Shown piece after piece: positions 1 through 10,460 of a DNA stretch of 64,000 nucleotides. Below the pieces are notes generated by a model. The model ran no database searches. It worked only from the letters and a program-made list of their open reading frames with translations, and was not told where the DNA came from. The DNA comes from Comamonadaceae bacterium (GTDB lineage: Bacteria > Pseudomonadota > Gammaproteobacteria > Burkholderiales > Burkholderiaceae_C). The translations under genes were made by a program, and so were the position numbers. Location: positions 186,001-250,000 of the forward strand of contig JAIXSQ010000004.1 of the NCBI GenBank assembly GCA_027484575.1, in the 5' to 3' direction. The first letter of the stretch is position 1. Every line of letters begins with the position of its first letter.

Positions 1-671
1 AGCGGCCGGTCGCTGCCGCGCCCGGTCTCCTTCTCCACGATGCTGGCCAGCACCAGCGCCTCCTCGGCCGACTTGACCGACGCCCGCGGCGCGCGCTGCT
101 CCCAGGCCTGGGCCAGCCGCTTGTCCATGGCGCGCAGGGCGCGGCGCAGCAGCGCGGTGTCGCTGCTGCCCTTGGCGTAGGTGTAGGTGTCGGGAAAGAA
201 CCGCCCCTCGGGGTGCTGGCCCGGCCGTCCCAGCAGTGCCATCAGCGCCGCATCGTCCAGGCCGCGGGTGTCGCCCTTGAGCCCCTCCTCCCTGGCCAGC
301 GCCGCGCGCACCTGGCGGAAGGTCCAGCCTTCCACCAGCGTCACGGCCCGCAGGCTCTCCTCGCCCCGGGCCAGCTTGTCCAGCAGCCGGCGCGGCGTGA
401 TGCCCGCCTCCAGTTCGTAGCTGCCGGCCTTGATCTGCCGCGCTTGGCCCGACAGCCGGAACCACCAGAACAGCAGCTCGGGCGAGGTGTCCACGCCCGC
501 GTCGGCCACCGCCTGGGCGACGCCGCGCGGCAGCGTGCCCGGCTCGATCGACAGGTCCACGGGCGCCGAGCGCAGCGCCAGCGGCTGGCCGACCCACCAC
601 CAGGCCCAGCCCGTGCCTGCCGCAGCCAGCACCAGCAGCGCCAGCAAGACCGTCGTGAAGAAGCGCCGCAA
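1..671 (-). CDS. mltG: Endolytic murein transglycosylase MltG (YceG-like), C-terminus outside window
   Basis: Partial gene: the first 223 codons lie here and the rest is beyond the left edge. The product would be a membrane-anchored lytic transglycosylase that cuts nascent peptidoglycan glycan strands. A hydrophobic anchor follows the start (FFTTVLLALLVLAAAG), then the LysM-like region, the conserved EGRFFPDTYTY segment and LASIVEKETG, which in the family holds the catalytic Glu. No ATG is in frame; TTG at 671 follows AGGGA nine bases upstream and fits best. It diverges from ygfZ, 46 bp away, the usual neighbourhood in Burkholderiales. Family assignment is firm; the start is an inference. Confidence 0.88.
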   Translation of the reverse strand, partial: MRRFFTTVLLALLVLAAAGTGWAWWWVGQPLALRSAPVDLSIEPGTLPRGVAQAVADAGVDTSPELLFWWFRLSGQARQIKAGSYELEAGITPRRLLDKLARGEESLRAVTLVEGWTFRQVRAALAREEGLKGDTRGLDDAALMALLGRPGQHPEGRFFPDTYTYAKGSSDTALLRRALRAMDKRLAQAWEQRAPRASVKSAEEALVLASIVEKETGRGSDRP

Positions 672-705
672 CCCCGTGAGTCCCTGAGTGGAAAGAGCCG
701 GCCAT

Positions 706-711
706 GATAAT
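706..711 (+). promoter_or_regulatory. -10 element (GATAAT) for ygfZ, leaderless geometry
   Basis: GATAAT ends six bases before the ATG at 718, so transcription would begin at or next to the start codon. No Shine-Dalgarno is seen before that ATG and no good -35 is visible. The same arrangement occurs before map and dapC in this window. Confidence 0.5.
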
Positions 712-717
712 CGGGCG

Positions 718-1629
718 ATGGACCTGCTTCCCGATGGCACCACCGCCCTCGCCCACCTCGGCGTGATCCGCGCCCAGGGCGAGGAGGCCGCGCGCTTCCT
801 GCACGGCCAGCTCACCCAGGACGTCGCCCTGCTGCGTCCCGACCAGGCCCGCCTGGCCGCATTCTGCAGCGCCAAGGGCCGCATGCTGGCCAGCTTCGTG
901 GCCCTGCAGCGCGCGCCCGACGACCTGCTGCTGGTCACCCCGCGCGACCTGCTCGCGCCCACGCTCAAGCGGCTGTCGATGTTCGTGCTGCGGGCCAAGG
1001 TCAAGCTGTCCGATGCCACCGCCGACTGGGCCCTGCACGGCCTGGCCGGCAGCGCCGCGGCGCCGTCCGACGGCCTGGCGCCCTGGGGCAAGCGCGACGT
1101 GGGCGAGGCCTCGGTGGTGCGGCTGTACCCCGCCGGTGGCGTGGCCCGCGCGCTGCACGTGGCGCCCACCGGAGCGGCGGCGCCGGCCGGCCCCGCGCTC
1201 GATCCCGCGCTCTGGGCCTGGGGCGAGGTGCGCAGCGGCATCGCCTGGATCACCCAGTCGGTCACCGAGGCCTTCGTGCCGCAGATGCTCAACTACGAGT
1301 CGGTCGGCGGCGTCAACTTCAAGAAGGGCTGCTACCCCGGCCAGGAGGTCGTCGCGCGCAGCCAGTTCCGCGGCACGCTCAAGCGCCGCGCCTTCGTCGC
1401 CCACGCCGATGCACCGCTGGCCGCCGGCCAGGAGGTGTTCCACGATGCCGACCCCGGCCAGCCCTGCGGGCTGGTGGCCCAGGCGGCCGGCGCGCCGGGC
1501 GGCGGTTGTGATGCCATCGTCTCGCTGCAGCTGACCGCCACCGAGGGCGGCCGGCTCACGGTGGGCGGTGCGGACGGTCCCGCGCTGCAGCTGCTGCCGC
1601 TGCCCTACGACCTGCTCGCCGACGTCTGA
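718..1629 (+). CDS. ygfZ: Folate-binding YgfZ/GcvT-like protein
   Basis: A 303-residue tetrahydrofolate-binding protein of the GcvT fold that supports assembly or repair of certain Fe-S enzymes. The diagnostic motif KGCYPGQE is present with the key Cys at residue 205. The N-terminus (LAHLGVIRAQGEEAARFLHGQ) and the segment SGIAWITQ are also typical. ATG 718 is preferred over an upstream GTG at 688 because GATAAT sits just ahead of it and family members begin about there. It diverges from mltG and faces the thioesterase-GNAT fusion convergently, with two REP-like palindromes between them. Confidence 0.93.
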   Translation: MDLLPDGTTALAHLGVIRAQGEEAARFLHGQLTQDVALLRPDQARLAAFCSAKGRMLASFVALQRAPDDLLLVTPRDLLAPTLKRLSMFVLRAKVKLSDATADWALHGLAGSAAAPSDGLAPWGKRDVGEASVVRLYPAGGVARALHVAPTGAAAPAGPALDPALWAWGEVRSGIAWITQSVTEAFVPQMLNYESVGGVNFKKGCYPGQEVVARSQFRGTLKRRAFVAHADAPLAAGQEVFHDADPGQPCGLVAQAAGAPGGGCDAIVSLQLTATEGGRLTVGGADGPALQLLPLPYDLLADV

Positions 1630-1640
1630 GGCGCCTCGTC

Positions 1641-1660
1641 ATCCCCGCGCAAGCGGGGAT
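1641..1660. repeat. REP-like palindrome, copy 1
   Basis: Perfect inverted repeat ATCCCCGC-GCAA-GCGGGGAT in the gap between the convergent ygfZ and fusion genes. It belongs to a family with related copies at 1694, 20228, 36331, 41025, 41078 and 52901. It may also act as a bidirectional terminator, though no T-run follows. Confidence 0.75.
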
Positions 1661-1693
1661 CCACGCGCCACCACGCCCTGCCGGATCGTGGGG

Positions 1694-1709
1694 CCCCGCC
1701 TGCGCGGGG
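1694..1709. repeat. REP-like palindrome, copy 2
   Basis: Inverted repeat CCCCGC-CTGC-GCGGGG, 33 bp after copy 1 and in the opposite sense (loop CTGC instead of GCAA/GCAG). Paired opposite copies are typical of REP/BIME elements. Confidence 0.65.
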
Positions 1710-1726
1710 ACGGCGCAGCCTGACGC

Positions 1727-2599
1727 TCAGCCCCGCACCAGCGGCAGCGGCGCCACCATCGTCACGTGCGGGATGCCCACCTCGTCGAAGGGCTCGCCGT
1801 CCACGCTGAAGCCCAGGCGCCGGTAGAAGCCCTCCGCGCTGCGCTGCGCATGCAGCACCAGGTCGCCGTCGCCGCGCTCGGTGGCCGCTGCCGCCAGCGC
1901 CTGCAGCACCGCGCTGCCCACGCCGGCGCCGCGCAGCACCGGGTGCACGGCCATGCGCCCCACCTTGCCGATGCCCGGCTCGGGTTGCAGCAGCCGGCCG
2001 GTGGCCACCGGCATGCCCAGCCGGTTGTAGGCCACCGCATGCAGCGCGGTCCGGTCGTCCGCGTCCCACTCCATGTCGGCCGGGATGCCCTGCTCCTGCA
2101 CGAACACCTGGGTGCGCAGGGTGGCCGCGTCGTCGCCCAGCGTGGCCCAGTCGCCGGTGCGCACCTGCAGCACCGGCTCGCCGGCCTCGTAGCCGGTGAG
2201 GATGTCGCGCAGGGCCGCCGGCACCGGCCGCGAGGTCTGGGTCGCCGGATCGGCGAACACGTAGACCAGATCGCCGGTGATCAGCAGCTGCTCGCCCCGG
2301 TAGATGGCGCCCACGAACTGCATCGACGAGGTGCCGATGCGCGCGCAACGCAGCGCGATGTCCAGCTGGTCGTCCATGCGCGCCGAGGCGTGGAACTCCA
2401 CCGTCGCCTTCTTCACGTACAGGTCGCCCTGCAGCTGGTGCATGGCCGCCTCGTACGGCAGCGCCAGCGCCCGCCAGTAGTCCGCCACCGCCGTGTCGAA
2501 GTACATCAGGTAGTGCGCGTTGAAGACGATCTTTTGCATGTCCACCTCGGCCCAGCGCACGCGCAGGCGGTGGAAGAAGCGGAAGTCAGAGCGTGTCAT
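1727..2599 (-). CDS. Fusion: YbgC/FadM-type acyl-CoA thioesterase + GNAT acetyltransferase
   Basis: A 290-residue two-domain protein. Residues about 5-140 are a 4-hydroxybenzoyl-CoA-type hot-dog thioesterase (VRWAEVDMQKIVFNAHYL, with the catalytic-type Asp at 20). Residues about 148-285 are a GNAT acetyltransferase, with the acetyl-CoA loop LRGAGVGSA near 222-230 and a C-terminal GFYRRLGF. The first domain would hydrolyse short acyl-CoAs; the acceptor of the second is unknown. The start codon overlaps the stop of the upstream hydrolase as ATGA, implying translational coupling. No stop or frameshift separates the domains, so I read a true fusion. Confidence 0.88.
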   Translation of the reverse strand: MTRSDFRFFHRLRVRWAEVDMQKIVFNAHYLMYFDTAVADYWRALALPYEAAMHQLQGDLYVKKATVEFHASARMDDQLDIALRCARIGTSSMQFVGAIYRGEQLLITGDLVYVFADPATQTSRPVPAALRDILTGYEAGEPVLQVRTGDWATLGDDAATLRTQVFVQEQGIPADMEWDADDRTALHAVAYNRLGMPVATGRLLQPEPGIGKVGRMAVHPVLRGAGVGSAVLQALAAAATERGDGDLVLHAQRSAEGFYRRLGFSVDGEPFDEVGIPHVTMVAPLPLVRG

Positions 2600-3555
2600 G
2601 GAGCAGCGGTGGTGAAGGCCTGGGCCAGCGCCGCGGCGGCCGCGGCATGGGCCGCGCGCGCCTCGGGCAGGGCCCGGCCCATCTTGATGAACTCGTGGGT
2701 GACGCCGCGCCAGACCTCCAGCTGCACCGGCACCCCGGCCGCGCGCAGTGTATCGGCCCAGCCCACGCCGTCGTCGAACAGCGGGTCGCACTCGGCCAGC
2801 CCGATCCAGGCCGGCGCCAGGCCCTCGTGGTCGGCGGCGCGCACCGGCGCGAACCGCCAGTCCTCGCGCTGCGCCAGGTCCACGTAGTGGCCGAAGAAGT
2901 ATTCCAGGTGCGCCTGCTCCAGCACCAGGCCGCTGTGCCAGCGGCGGTGCGAGGCGCTGTCGTGCCGCGGCTGCGTGCCCGGATAGAACAGCAGCTGCAG
3001 CGCCAGCGCCAGCCCGGCGTCGCGGGCCTGCAGCGCGCAGACCGCGGCCAGCGTCCCGCCCGCGCTGTCGCCGCCCACGGCCAGCGGGGCCGCAGGGTCC
3101 AGGCCCAGGGCCGTGCGCTGCGCCGCGAGCCACTGCAGCGCGTCCCAGGCGTCGTCGACCGCCACCGGGAAGCGGTGCTCCGGCGCCAGCCGGTAGCCCA
3201 GCGACAGCACATGGCAGCCGGCCAGCGCCGCCAGTTCGCGGCAGAGGATGTCGTGGCTGGCGATGCTGCCCACCACGAAGCCGCCGCCGTGCAGGTACAG
3301 CAGCACGCCGCGCGGCATGCCGCCGGGCCCGTAGAGCCGGGCCGGCAGGGCCGTGCCGTCGCGTGCGGGCAGCTGCAGGTCCTGCACGCGGGGCAGCGGA
3401 CGCCGCGGCACCTCCAGCACATCGGCCGACTGCGCGTAGGCCGCCCGCGCCTGCGCCGGCGTGAGCAGGTGCAGCGGCGGGCGCCGCACGCGCGCCATGC
3501 GCTCGAGCACGCCGCGCATCGCGGGCGTGAGCTCGGGAAACTCGGGCAGGAACAT
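2596..3555 (-). CDS. Alpha/beta hydrolase, hormone-sensitive-lipase family
   Basis: A 319-residue esterase/lipase of the HSL group. It carries the oxyanion motif HGGGFVVGS, the nucleophile elbow GGDSAGG, an acidic residue in ECDPLFDDG and the catalytic His in GVTHEFIKM, so the triad is complete. It probably cleaves small acyl esters; the natural substrate cannot be read from sequence. ATG at 3555 is chosen; an in-frame GTG at 3582 would add nine residues, and neither has a clear ribosome site. It is coupled to the thioesterase-GNAT fusion downstream and diverges from the iron alcohol dehydrogenase over about 120 bp. Confidence 0.9.
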   Translation of the reverse strand: MFLPEFPELTPAMRGVLERMARVRRPPLHLLTPAQARAAYAQSADVLEVPRRPLPRVQDLQLPARDGTALPARLYGPGGMPRGVLLYLHGGGFVVGSIASHDILCRELAALAGCHVLSLGYRLAPEHRFPVAVDDAWDALQWLAAQRTALGLDPAAPLAVGGDSAGGTLAAVCALQARDAGLALALQLLFYPGTQPRHDSASHRRWHSGLVLEQAHLEYFFGHYVDLAQREDWRFAPVRAADHEGLAPAWIGLAECDPLFDDGVGWADTLRAAGVPVQLEVWRGVTHEFIKMGRALPEARAAHAAAAAALAQAFTTAAP

Positions 3556-3677
3556 GGGGGATGGCGGCACCGGCGGGATCACGTGGGCGACAGCGGCGCG
3601 GTGTCCACGAGGGTGCGCCCGGTGGCGGGTGCCCAGGCACGCGGCTACAGTCGGCGCCGCATCTTAGCGAGAGCGCC

Positions 3678-4814
3678 ATGGCCTTCATCAACTACGTCAC
3701 CCAGATCCAGTTCGACTACGGCGCCGTGCAGCTGCTGCGGCAGGAATGCGCGCGCGTGGGCATCGGCAAGCCGCTGATCGTCACCGACGCCGGCGTGCGC
3801 GCCGCGGGCGTGCTGGCCCAGGCCGAGGCCGCGCTCGGCGACCTGCCGCATGCGGTGTTCGACCAGACCCCCTCCAACCCCACCGAGGCCGCCGTGCGTG
3901 CCGCGGTCGCGCTGTACAAGGCGCAGGGCTGCGACGGCCTGATCGCCGTGGGCGGCGGCTCGGCCATCGACTGCGCCAAGGGCGTGGCGATCGCGGCCAC
4001 GCACGACGGCCCGCTGACCCACTACGCCACCATCGAGGGCGGCTCGCCGCGCATCACCGACCGGGTGGCGCCGCTGATCGCGGTGCCCACCACCAGCGGC
4101 ACCGGCAGCGAGGTCGCGCGCGGCGCCATCCTCATCGTCGACGACGGCCGCAAGCTCGGCTTCCACTCCTGGCACCTGGTGCCCCGCACCGCCATCTGCG
4201 ACCCGGGCCTGACCCTGGGCCTGCCGCCCAAGCTCACGGCGGCCACCGGCATGGACGCCATCGCGCACTGCATGGAGACCTTCATGGCCGGCGCCTTCAA
4301 CCCGCCGGCCGACGGCATCGCGCTCGACGGCCTCGAGCGTGGCTGGGCGCACATCGAGCGCGCCACCCGCGACGGCAGCGACCGCGAGGCCCGCATGGCG
4401 CTGATGAGCGCCTCGATGCAGGGCGCCATGGCCTTCCAGAAGGGCCTGGGCTGCGTGCATTCGCTCAGCCACAGCCTGGGCGGCATCGATCCGCGGCTGC
4501 ACCACGGCACGCTCAACGCGGTGTTCCTGCCGGCGGTGATCCGCTTCAACGCCGAGGCCGAGTCGGTGCGCAAGGACCGCCGGCTCGAACGCATGGCCCA
4601 TGCGATGGGCGTCGCTTCGGCCGGCGACCTGCCCGAGGCGGTGCGCGACATGACCGCGCGCCTGGGCCTGCCCACCGGCCTGGCCGCCATGGGCGTGGAC
4701 CGCTCCATGTTCCCGAAGATCATCGAGCACGCCCTGGCCGACCACTGCCACAAGACCAATCCCCGCCTGGCCTCGCGCGAGGACTACGAGGCCATGCTGG
4801 CCGCGTCGCTCTGA
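3678..4814 (+). CDS. Iron-containing (group III) alcohol dehydrogenase
   Basis: A 378-residue NAD(P)-dependent, metal-dependent alcohol dehydrogenase. The nucleotide-binding motif GGGSAIDCAK (residues 92-101) and TTSGTGSE (138-145) are present. Metal ligands fall at Asp193, His197, His261 and His276, matching the usual spacing of the family. The nearest functional types reduce aldehydes or oxidise hydroxy-acids such as 4-hydroxybutyrate, but specificity is not readable. ATG 3678 gives the standard N-terminus. It is transcribed divergently from the HSL hydrolase pair and ends 25 bp from the convergent patatin gene. Confidence 0.92.
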   Translation: MAFINYVTQIQFDYGAVQLLRQECARVGIGKPLIVTDAGVRAAGVLAQAEAALGDLPHAVFDQTPSNPTEAAVRAAVALYKAQGCDGLIAVGGGSAIDCAKGVAIAATHDGPLTHYATIEGGSPRITDRVAPLIAVPTTSGTGSEVARGAILIVDDGRKLGFHSWHLVPRTAICDPGLTLGLPPKLTAATGMDAIAHCMETFMAGAFNPPADGIALDGLERGWAHIERATRDGSDREARMALMSASMQGAMAFQKGLGCVHSLSHSLGGIDPRLHHGTLNAVFLPAVIRFNAEAESVRKDRRLERMAHAMGVASAGDLPEAVRDMTARLGLPTGLAAMGVDRSMFPKIIEHALADHCHKTNPRLASREDYEAMLAASL

Positions 4815-4839
4815 AGCACCGCGGCGCCCGGCCGCCGCC

Positions 4840-5937
4840 TCAGAGCGGCTCGAGCCGCGACGGGTCGCAGCCGCCGGCCAGCCAGGCCTCGAACTCGTCG
4901 GCCAGCTGCCGCGCCGCGGCCGTGCCGGCGCGCCAGGCGGCCATGCGGGCGGCCAGGTCCGTGCCGTAGCGGGTGAAGTCGGTGCGGTCGGGCAGCTTGC
5001 CGCCGGGCAGCCGCTCGCGCACCCACTGCGGGTCGGGCGCGAGCACCACCGTGCTGTCCAGGAAGGGCGTGGCGCCGTGCCGCCAGCGCCAGGCCTTGTC
5101 CAGCCAGCCCGGCACCACCGCCTGCTGGAAGTGCGGGTACAGCACCAGCCCGTCGGGATGGCGGCTGGCGTAGTCCAGGTGCAGGTGGTAGTCGGTGATC
5201 CCGCCGTCCCAGTACGCGCCCGACGGTGCCCCCGGGATGTCGTGCACGGCCTGCAGCACGAACGGGATCGAGCAGCTGGCCTGCAGGGCCGGCTGGAAGT
5301 TGGCCTCGTCCAGCGCCACCCGGCGGGTGCGGAAGTCGGCGTCGTCGAACGGCAGGGCGGCGTCCTGCGGACCGCTGGAGAACACCACCCGCTCGAGCCA
5401 CAGCCCCAGCGCCCGCCGGTGCGCGCCGTTGCACAGCCAGGCGCCCAGGTAGCCCAGGGGCGTGCGCACGCGGTGCTCGCGGTTGAGCAGGTGGCGACCG
5501 CGCGAGGTGACGATGTGCACGCGAAAGCGCGGGTGCTGCAGCACCTGGCCCAGCCTGCCGCCATAGAAGGCCTGGAGGTTGGCCGCGAAACGCTCGCTGA
5601 CCTGCCGGGCGCTGGGCATCCTGCGGCCCGGCTCGGGCTCGTAGTCCTGCGCGATGTAGTCGCGTTCCAGCCGCTCGAAGGCCGCCACGCAGTCGTCCAG
5701 GCAGGCGGTGGCCATGCGCCAGGCGCCGATCGAGGCGCCCACCAGGTGCACCGGCTGCGCGGACTGCGGCAGCCAGCGGCCGAACACGAAGCGATCCAGC
5801 GGCCCGAGCACCAGGCCCTTGGGCCCGCCGGCCGCGCCGGGCACCACGGCGATGTCCTGCGGCCGCAGGCCGTGCTGCGCGATGTGGCGCCGGGCCCGGG
5901 GGCCGGCGTGGATGCGCAGGGCGGGCGTGGCGGCCAT
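4840..5937 (-). CDS. Patatin-like phospholipase
   Basis: A 365-residue predicted serine acyl-hydrolase with a Ser-Asp dyad. The oxyanion-type loop is AAGGPKG (residues 35-41), the nucleophile is in GASIG (Ser69), and the partner Asp is in YWDGGITD. No signal peptide or transmembrane segment is obvious, so it is probably cytoplasmic or peripheral. It starts 4 bp after the tex stop and is surely co-transcribed with it, although no functional link to tex is known to me. Likely substrate is a lipid ester; exact activity is unknown. Confidence 0.87.
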   Translation of the reverse strand: MAATPALRIHAGPRARRHIAQHGLRPQDIAVVPGAAGGPKGLVLGPLDRFVFGRWLPQSAQPVHLVGASIGAWRMATACLDDCVAAFERLERDYIAQDYEPEPGRRMPSARQVSERFAANLQAFYGGRLGQVLQHPRFRVHIVTSRGRHLLNREHRVRTPLGYLGAWLCNGAHRRALGLWLERVVFSSGPQDAALPFDDADFRTRRVALDEANFQPALQASCSIPFVLQAVHDIPGAPSGAYWDGGITDYHLHLDYASRHPDGLVLYPHFQQAVVPGWLDKAWRWRHGATPFLDSTVVLAPDPQWVRERLPGGKLPDRTDFTRYGTDLAARMAAWRAGTAAARQLADEFEAWLAGGCDPSRLEPL

Positions 5938-5941
5938 GGCC

Positions 5942-8263
<2,322 letters not shown>

Positions 8264-8414
8264 GCGGGAGTGCGGAAACGGACGGGCCAGCCCGGGAACG
8301 GCGGGCGAGTGTGCCACAGGGGTCCCGCACAGCCCGACGGGTTGTCCGCTGACACGGCAGGCCCGGCGGCGCTTCCCAGAATCGGTCGCATCACCTGTCG
8401 TCCGGAGGACACAC

Positions 8415-8984
8415 ATGCGCGCCCGACTGTTGCTGCTGGTGTTGGCGGTGCTGGCCATCGCCGGCTTCGCCTACCAGAACTGGAGCGAGATCACCCGCCC
8501 CACCCTGCTGAACTTCGGCGTCCTGCAGTCGCAGGCGCCGCTCGGCCTGATCCTGCTGACCCTGCTGGGCCTGACCCTGGTGGTGTTCGCCGCCAGCCTG
8601 GCCTCGGTGCGCACCCGCGCGCTGCTCGAATCGCGCCAGCATGCCAAGGCGCTGCATGCCCAGCGCGAGCTGGCCGACAAGGCCGAGGCCTCGCGCTTCA
8701 CCGACCTGCGCATGCTGCTGGACCAGCACCTGCGCGACGAGAAGCAGCGCGAGACCATCGCGGCGACCGAGATGGACAAGACGCTGTCGCTGCACCAGCG
8801 CGAGCTGCGCAGCCAGATCGAGCAGATGTACCACCTGCTCACCTCGCGCCTGACGGAGCTGGAACGCCGGCTGGACGGGCGCCCGCAGCGGGTGGCCGAG
8901 CCGGCGGTGCTGGAGCGGCGGCCCGAGACCGTCCACGTGCAGCCGCAGGCGCCCGCCGCCGGCGTGCCGCGCGAGCGCGTCTGA
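8415..8984 (+). CDS. LapA-like membrane protein with coiled coil
   Basis: A 189-residue protein with two N-terminal membrane spans (about 3-21 and 42-62) joined by the NWSEITRPTLLNFG loop. A long charged helix (about 75-155) with heptad character and a disordered, Pro/Arg-rich tail follow. This layout resembles LapA/DUF1049 inner-membrane proteins, but similarity is weak and function is unknown. A strong ribosome site GGAGG lies seven bases before the ATG. It diverges from tex and runs convergently into ogt with a 4 bp gap. Confidence 0.75.
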   Translation: MRARLLLLVLAVLAIAGFAYQNWSEITRPTLLNFGVLQSQAPLGLILLTLLGLTLVVFAASLASVRTRALLESRQHAKALHAQRELADKAEASRFTDLRMLLDQHLRDEKQRETIAATEMDKTLSLHQRELRSQIEQMYHLLTSRLTELERRLDGRPQRVAEPAVLERRPETVHVQPQAPAAGVPRERV

Positions 8985-8988
8985 GCCG

Positions 8989-9549
8989 CTAGACGTCGAA
9001 CAGCCCGGCGCCCTGCCCCGCCCCGCCCAGGCGCGCGCCTTCGATCTGCAGCAGGCGCAGCTTGGTGCGGGTGCCCCCGGTCGCCGAGAAACCGCCGGCC
9101 CCGCCCCCGGCGGCCAAGATGCGGTGGCAGGGCACCAGCGGCGCATAGGGGTTGGCGCCCAGCGCCTGCCCGACGGCGCGGGCCGCCCCAGGAGCGCCCA
9201 GTTGCGCGGCCAGCTCGCCGTAGCGGCGCACCTGGCCGGGCGGGATGGCACGGGCGGCGGCGTAGACCCGGCGCGCGAACGCCGGGATGCCGTCCTCGTC
9301 GAGCACCACGTCGCACAGCGGATCCGGCTGGCCCGCCAGCGCGGCCTGCAGCCTCGTGGCCACGGCCTGCACCACCGGCGGGGGCTGCGCCTCGGGCGCG
9401 GCAACCGCGCGCCGGCGCAGCCGCGCCAGCGTGGCCGCATCGTCGGCCTCGGGCAGCTGCACCGCGTGGATGCGGCCGTCGGCCGTCCACGCCAGCCCGA
9501 TCCGTCCGATCGCCGTGCCGACCAGGCAGCAGCCGGCGGCGGCCGCCAC
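8989..9549 (-). CDS. ogt: Methylated-DNA--protein-cysteine methyltransferase (Ogt type)
   Basis: A 186-residue suicide repair protein that takes alkyl groups from O6-alkylguanine. The active-site motif PCHRI is present, preceded by the DNA-binding GEVRRYGELA-like helix (here GQVRRYGELAAQLG) and RAVGQALGANP. No Ada N-terminal zinc domain exists. The GTG start at 9549 follows GAGG and lies 5 bp after the SDR stop, making ogt the last gene of the long acyl-CoA operon. The N-terminal domain is short and divergent, as usual. A DNA repair gene here is unexpected, but note the AidB-like gene in the same unit. Confidence 0.9.
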   Translation of the reverse strand: MAAAAGCCLVGTAIGRIGLAWTADGRIHAVQLPEADDAATLARLRRRAVAAPEAQPPPVVQAVATRLQAALAGQPDPLCDVVLDEDGIPAFARRVYAAARAIPPGQVRRYGELAAQLGAPGAARAVGQALGANPYAPLVPCHRILAAGGGAGGFSATGGTRTKLRLLQIEGARLGGAGQGAGLFDV

Positions 9550-9554
9550 GCGCC

Positions 9555-10460
9555 TCAACCCTCGCGCAGGGCTTGGCGCAGCGCCACGCCGATGTCCGGC
9601 CGTTCCTGGAACGGGTCGGGCGGGTTGCGGCCGTCGACGATGGCCTCCATGCGCGTGCGCACGTTGCCCAGCGCCTTGGGATGGCTGTAGACGTAGAAGC
9701 TGTCCGCCGCGATGGCGTCGAACACCTTCTGCGCCACCTCGGCCGCGCTGACCTTGCCCGAGCTGACCGCCTTGTCGCTCATGGCCTGGCCGATCAGCTG
9801 GCTGCGCGTGGGCCTGGCGGCCGGCAGCTCGCCCGGCCGGTTGCGGTGGCTCTGGCTGATGCCGGTGGGCACGAAGTACGGGCACAGCACGCTGGCCGAG
9901 ACCTGGTCGGTCACCAGGCGCAGGTCCTGGTACAGCGTCTCGGTGAGCGCGACCACCGCATGCTTGCTCACGTTGTAGATGCCCATGTTGGGGGCCGTGA
10001 GCAGGCCGGCCATGCTGGCGGTGTTGACGATGTGGCCCTGGTACGCCGGGTCGCGCTGCGCGGCCTCGACCATCATGGGCGTGAACAGGCGCACGCCGTG
10101 CACCACCCCCATCAGGTTGACGCCCAGCACCCAGTCCCAGTCGGCCAGGGTGTTCTCCCAGACCAGACCGCCGGCGCCCACGCCGGCGTTGTTGAAGACG
10201 AAGTGCGGCGCGCCGAAGCGCTCGCGCACGGCGGCGGCCAGCTGCTCCATCTCGGCGGCCTTGGACACGTCGACGCGCCGGGCCAGCACCTGGCAACCGG
10301 CGGCCTGCATCTCGGCGGCTGCTTGGTCCAGCGCGTCCTGCTGCACGTCGACCAGCACCAGCTGCATGCCCAGGCGCGCGCCGATGCGGGCGCATTCGAG
10401 CCCGAAGCCCGAGCCGGCGCCGGTGAGCACCGCGGTCTTGCCCTTGAAGTCCGGAATCAT
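9555..10460 (-). CDS. Short-chain dehydrogenase/reductase
   Basis: A 301-residue classical-type SDR. The cofactor motif is TGAGSGFGLECA near residue 12, the NNAG motif is present, and the catalytic Tyr-Lys is in YNVSKHA, preceded by a Ser in NTASMAG. It would oxidise or reduce a hydroxyl/keto group with NAD(P); the substrate is unknown. The C-terminus extends about 40 residues beyond a minimal SDR. Its ATG overlaps the stop of the upstream GST-like gene (ATGA), so the two are translationally coupled. Confidence 0.92.
   Translation of the reverse strand: MIPDFKGKTAVLTGAGSGFGLECARIGARLGMQLVLVDVQQDALDQAAAEMQAAGCQVLARRVDVSKAAEMEQLAAAVRERFGAPHFVFNNAGVGAGGLVWENTLADWDWVLGVNLMGVVHGVRLFTPMMVEAAQRDPAYQGHIVNTASMAGLLTAPNMGIYNVSKHAVVALTETLYQDLRLVTDQVSASVLCPYFVPTGISQSHRNRPGELPAARPTRSQLIGQAMSDKAVSSGKVSAAEVAQKVFDAIAADSFYVYSHPKALGNVRTRMEAIVDGRNPPDPFQERPDIGVALRQALREG

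Noticed and set aside
2600-3691. Upstream extension of the thioesterase-GNAT frame to near 3691
   Set aside because: The extension overlaps the HSL hydrolase out of frame and is Arg/Ala-rich; the conserved thioesterase N-terminus begins at the ATG at 2599.
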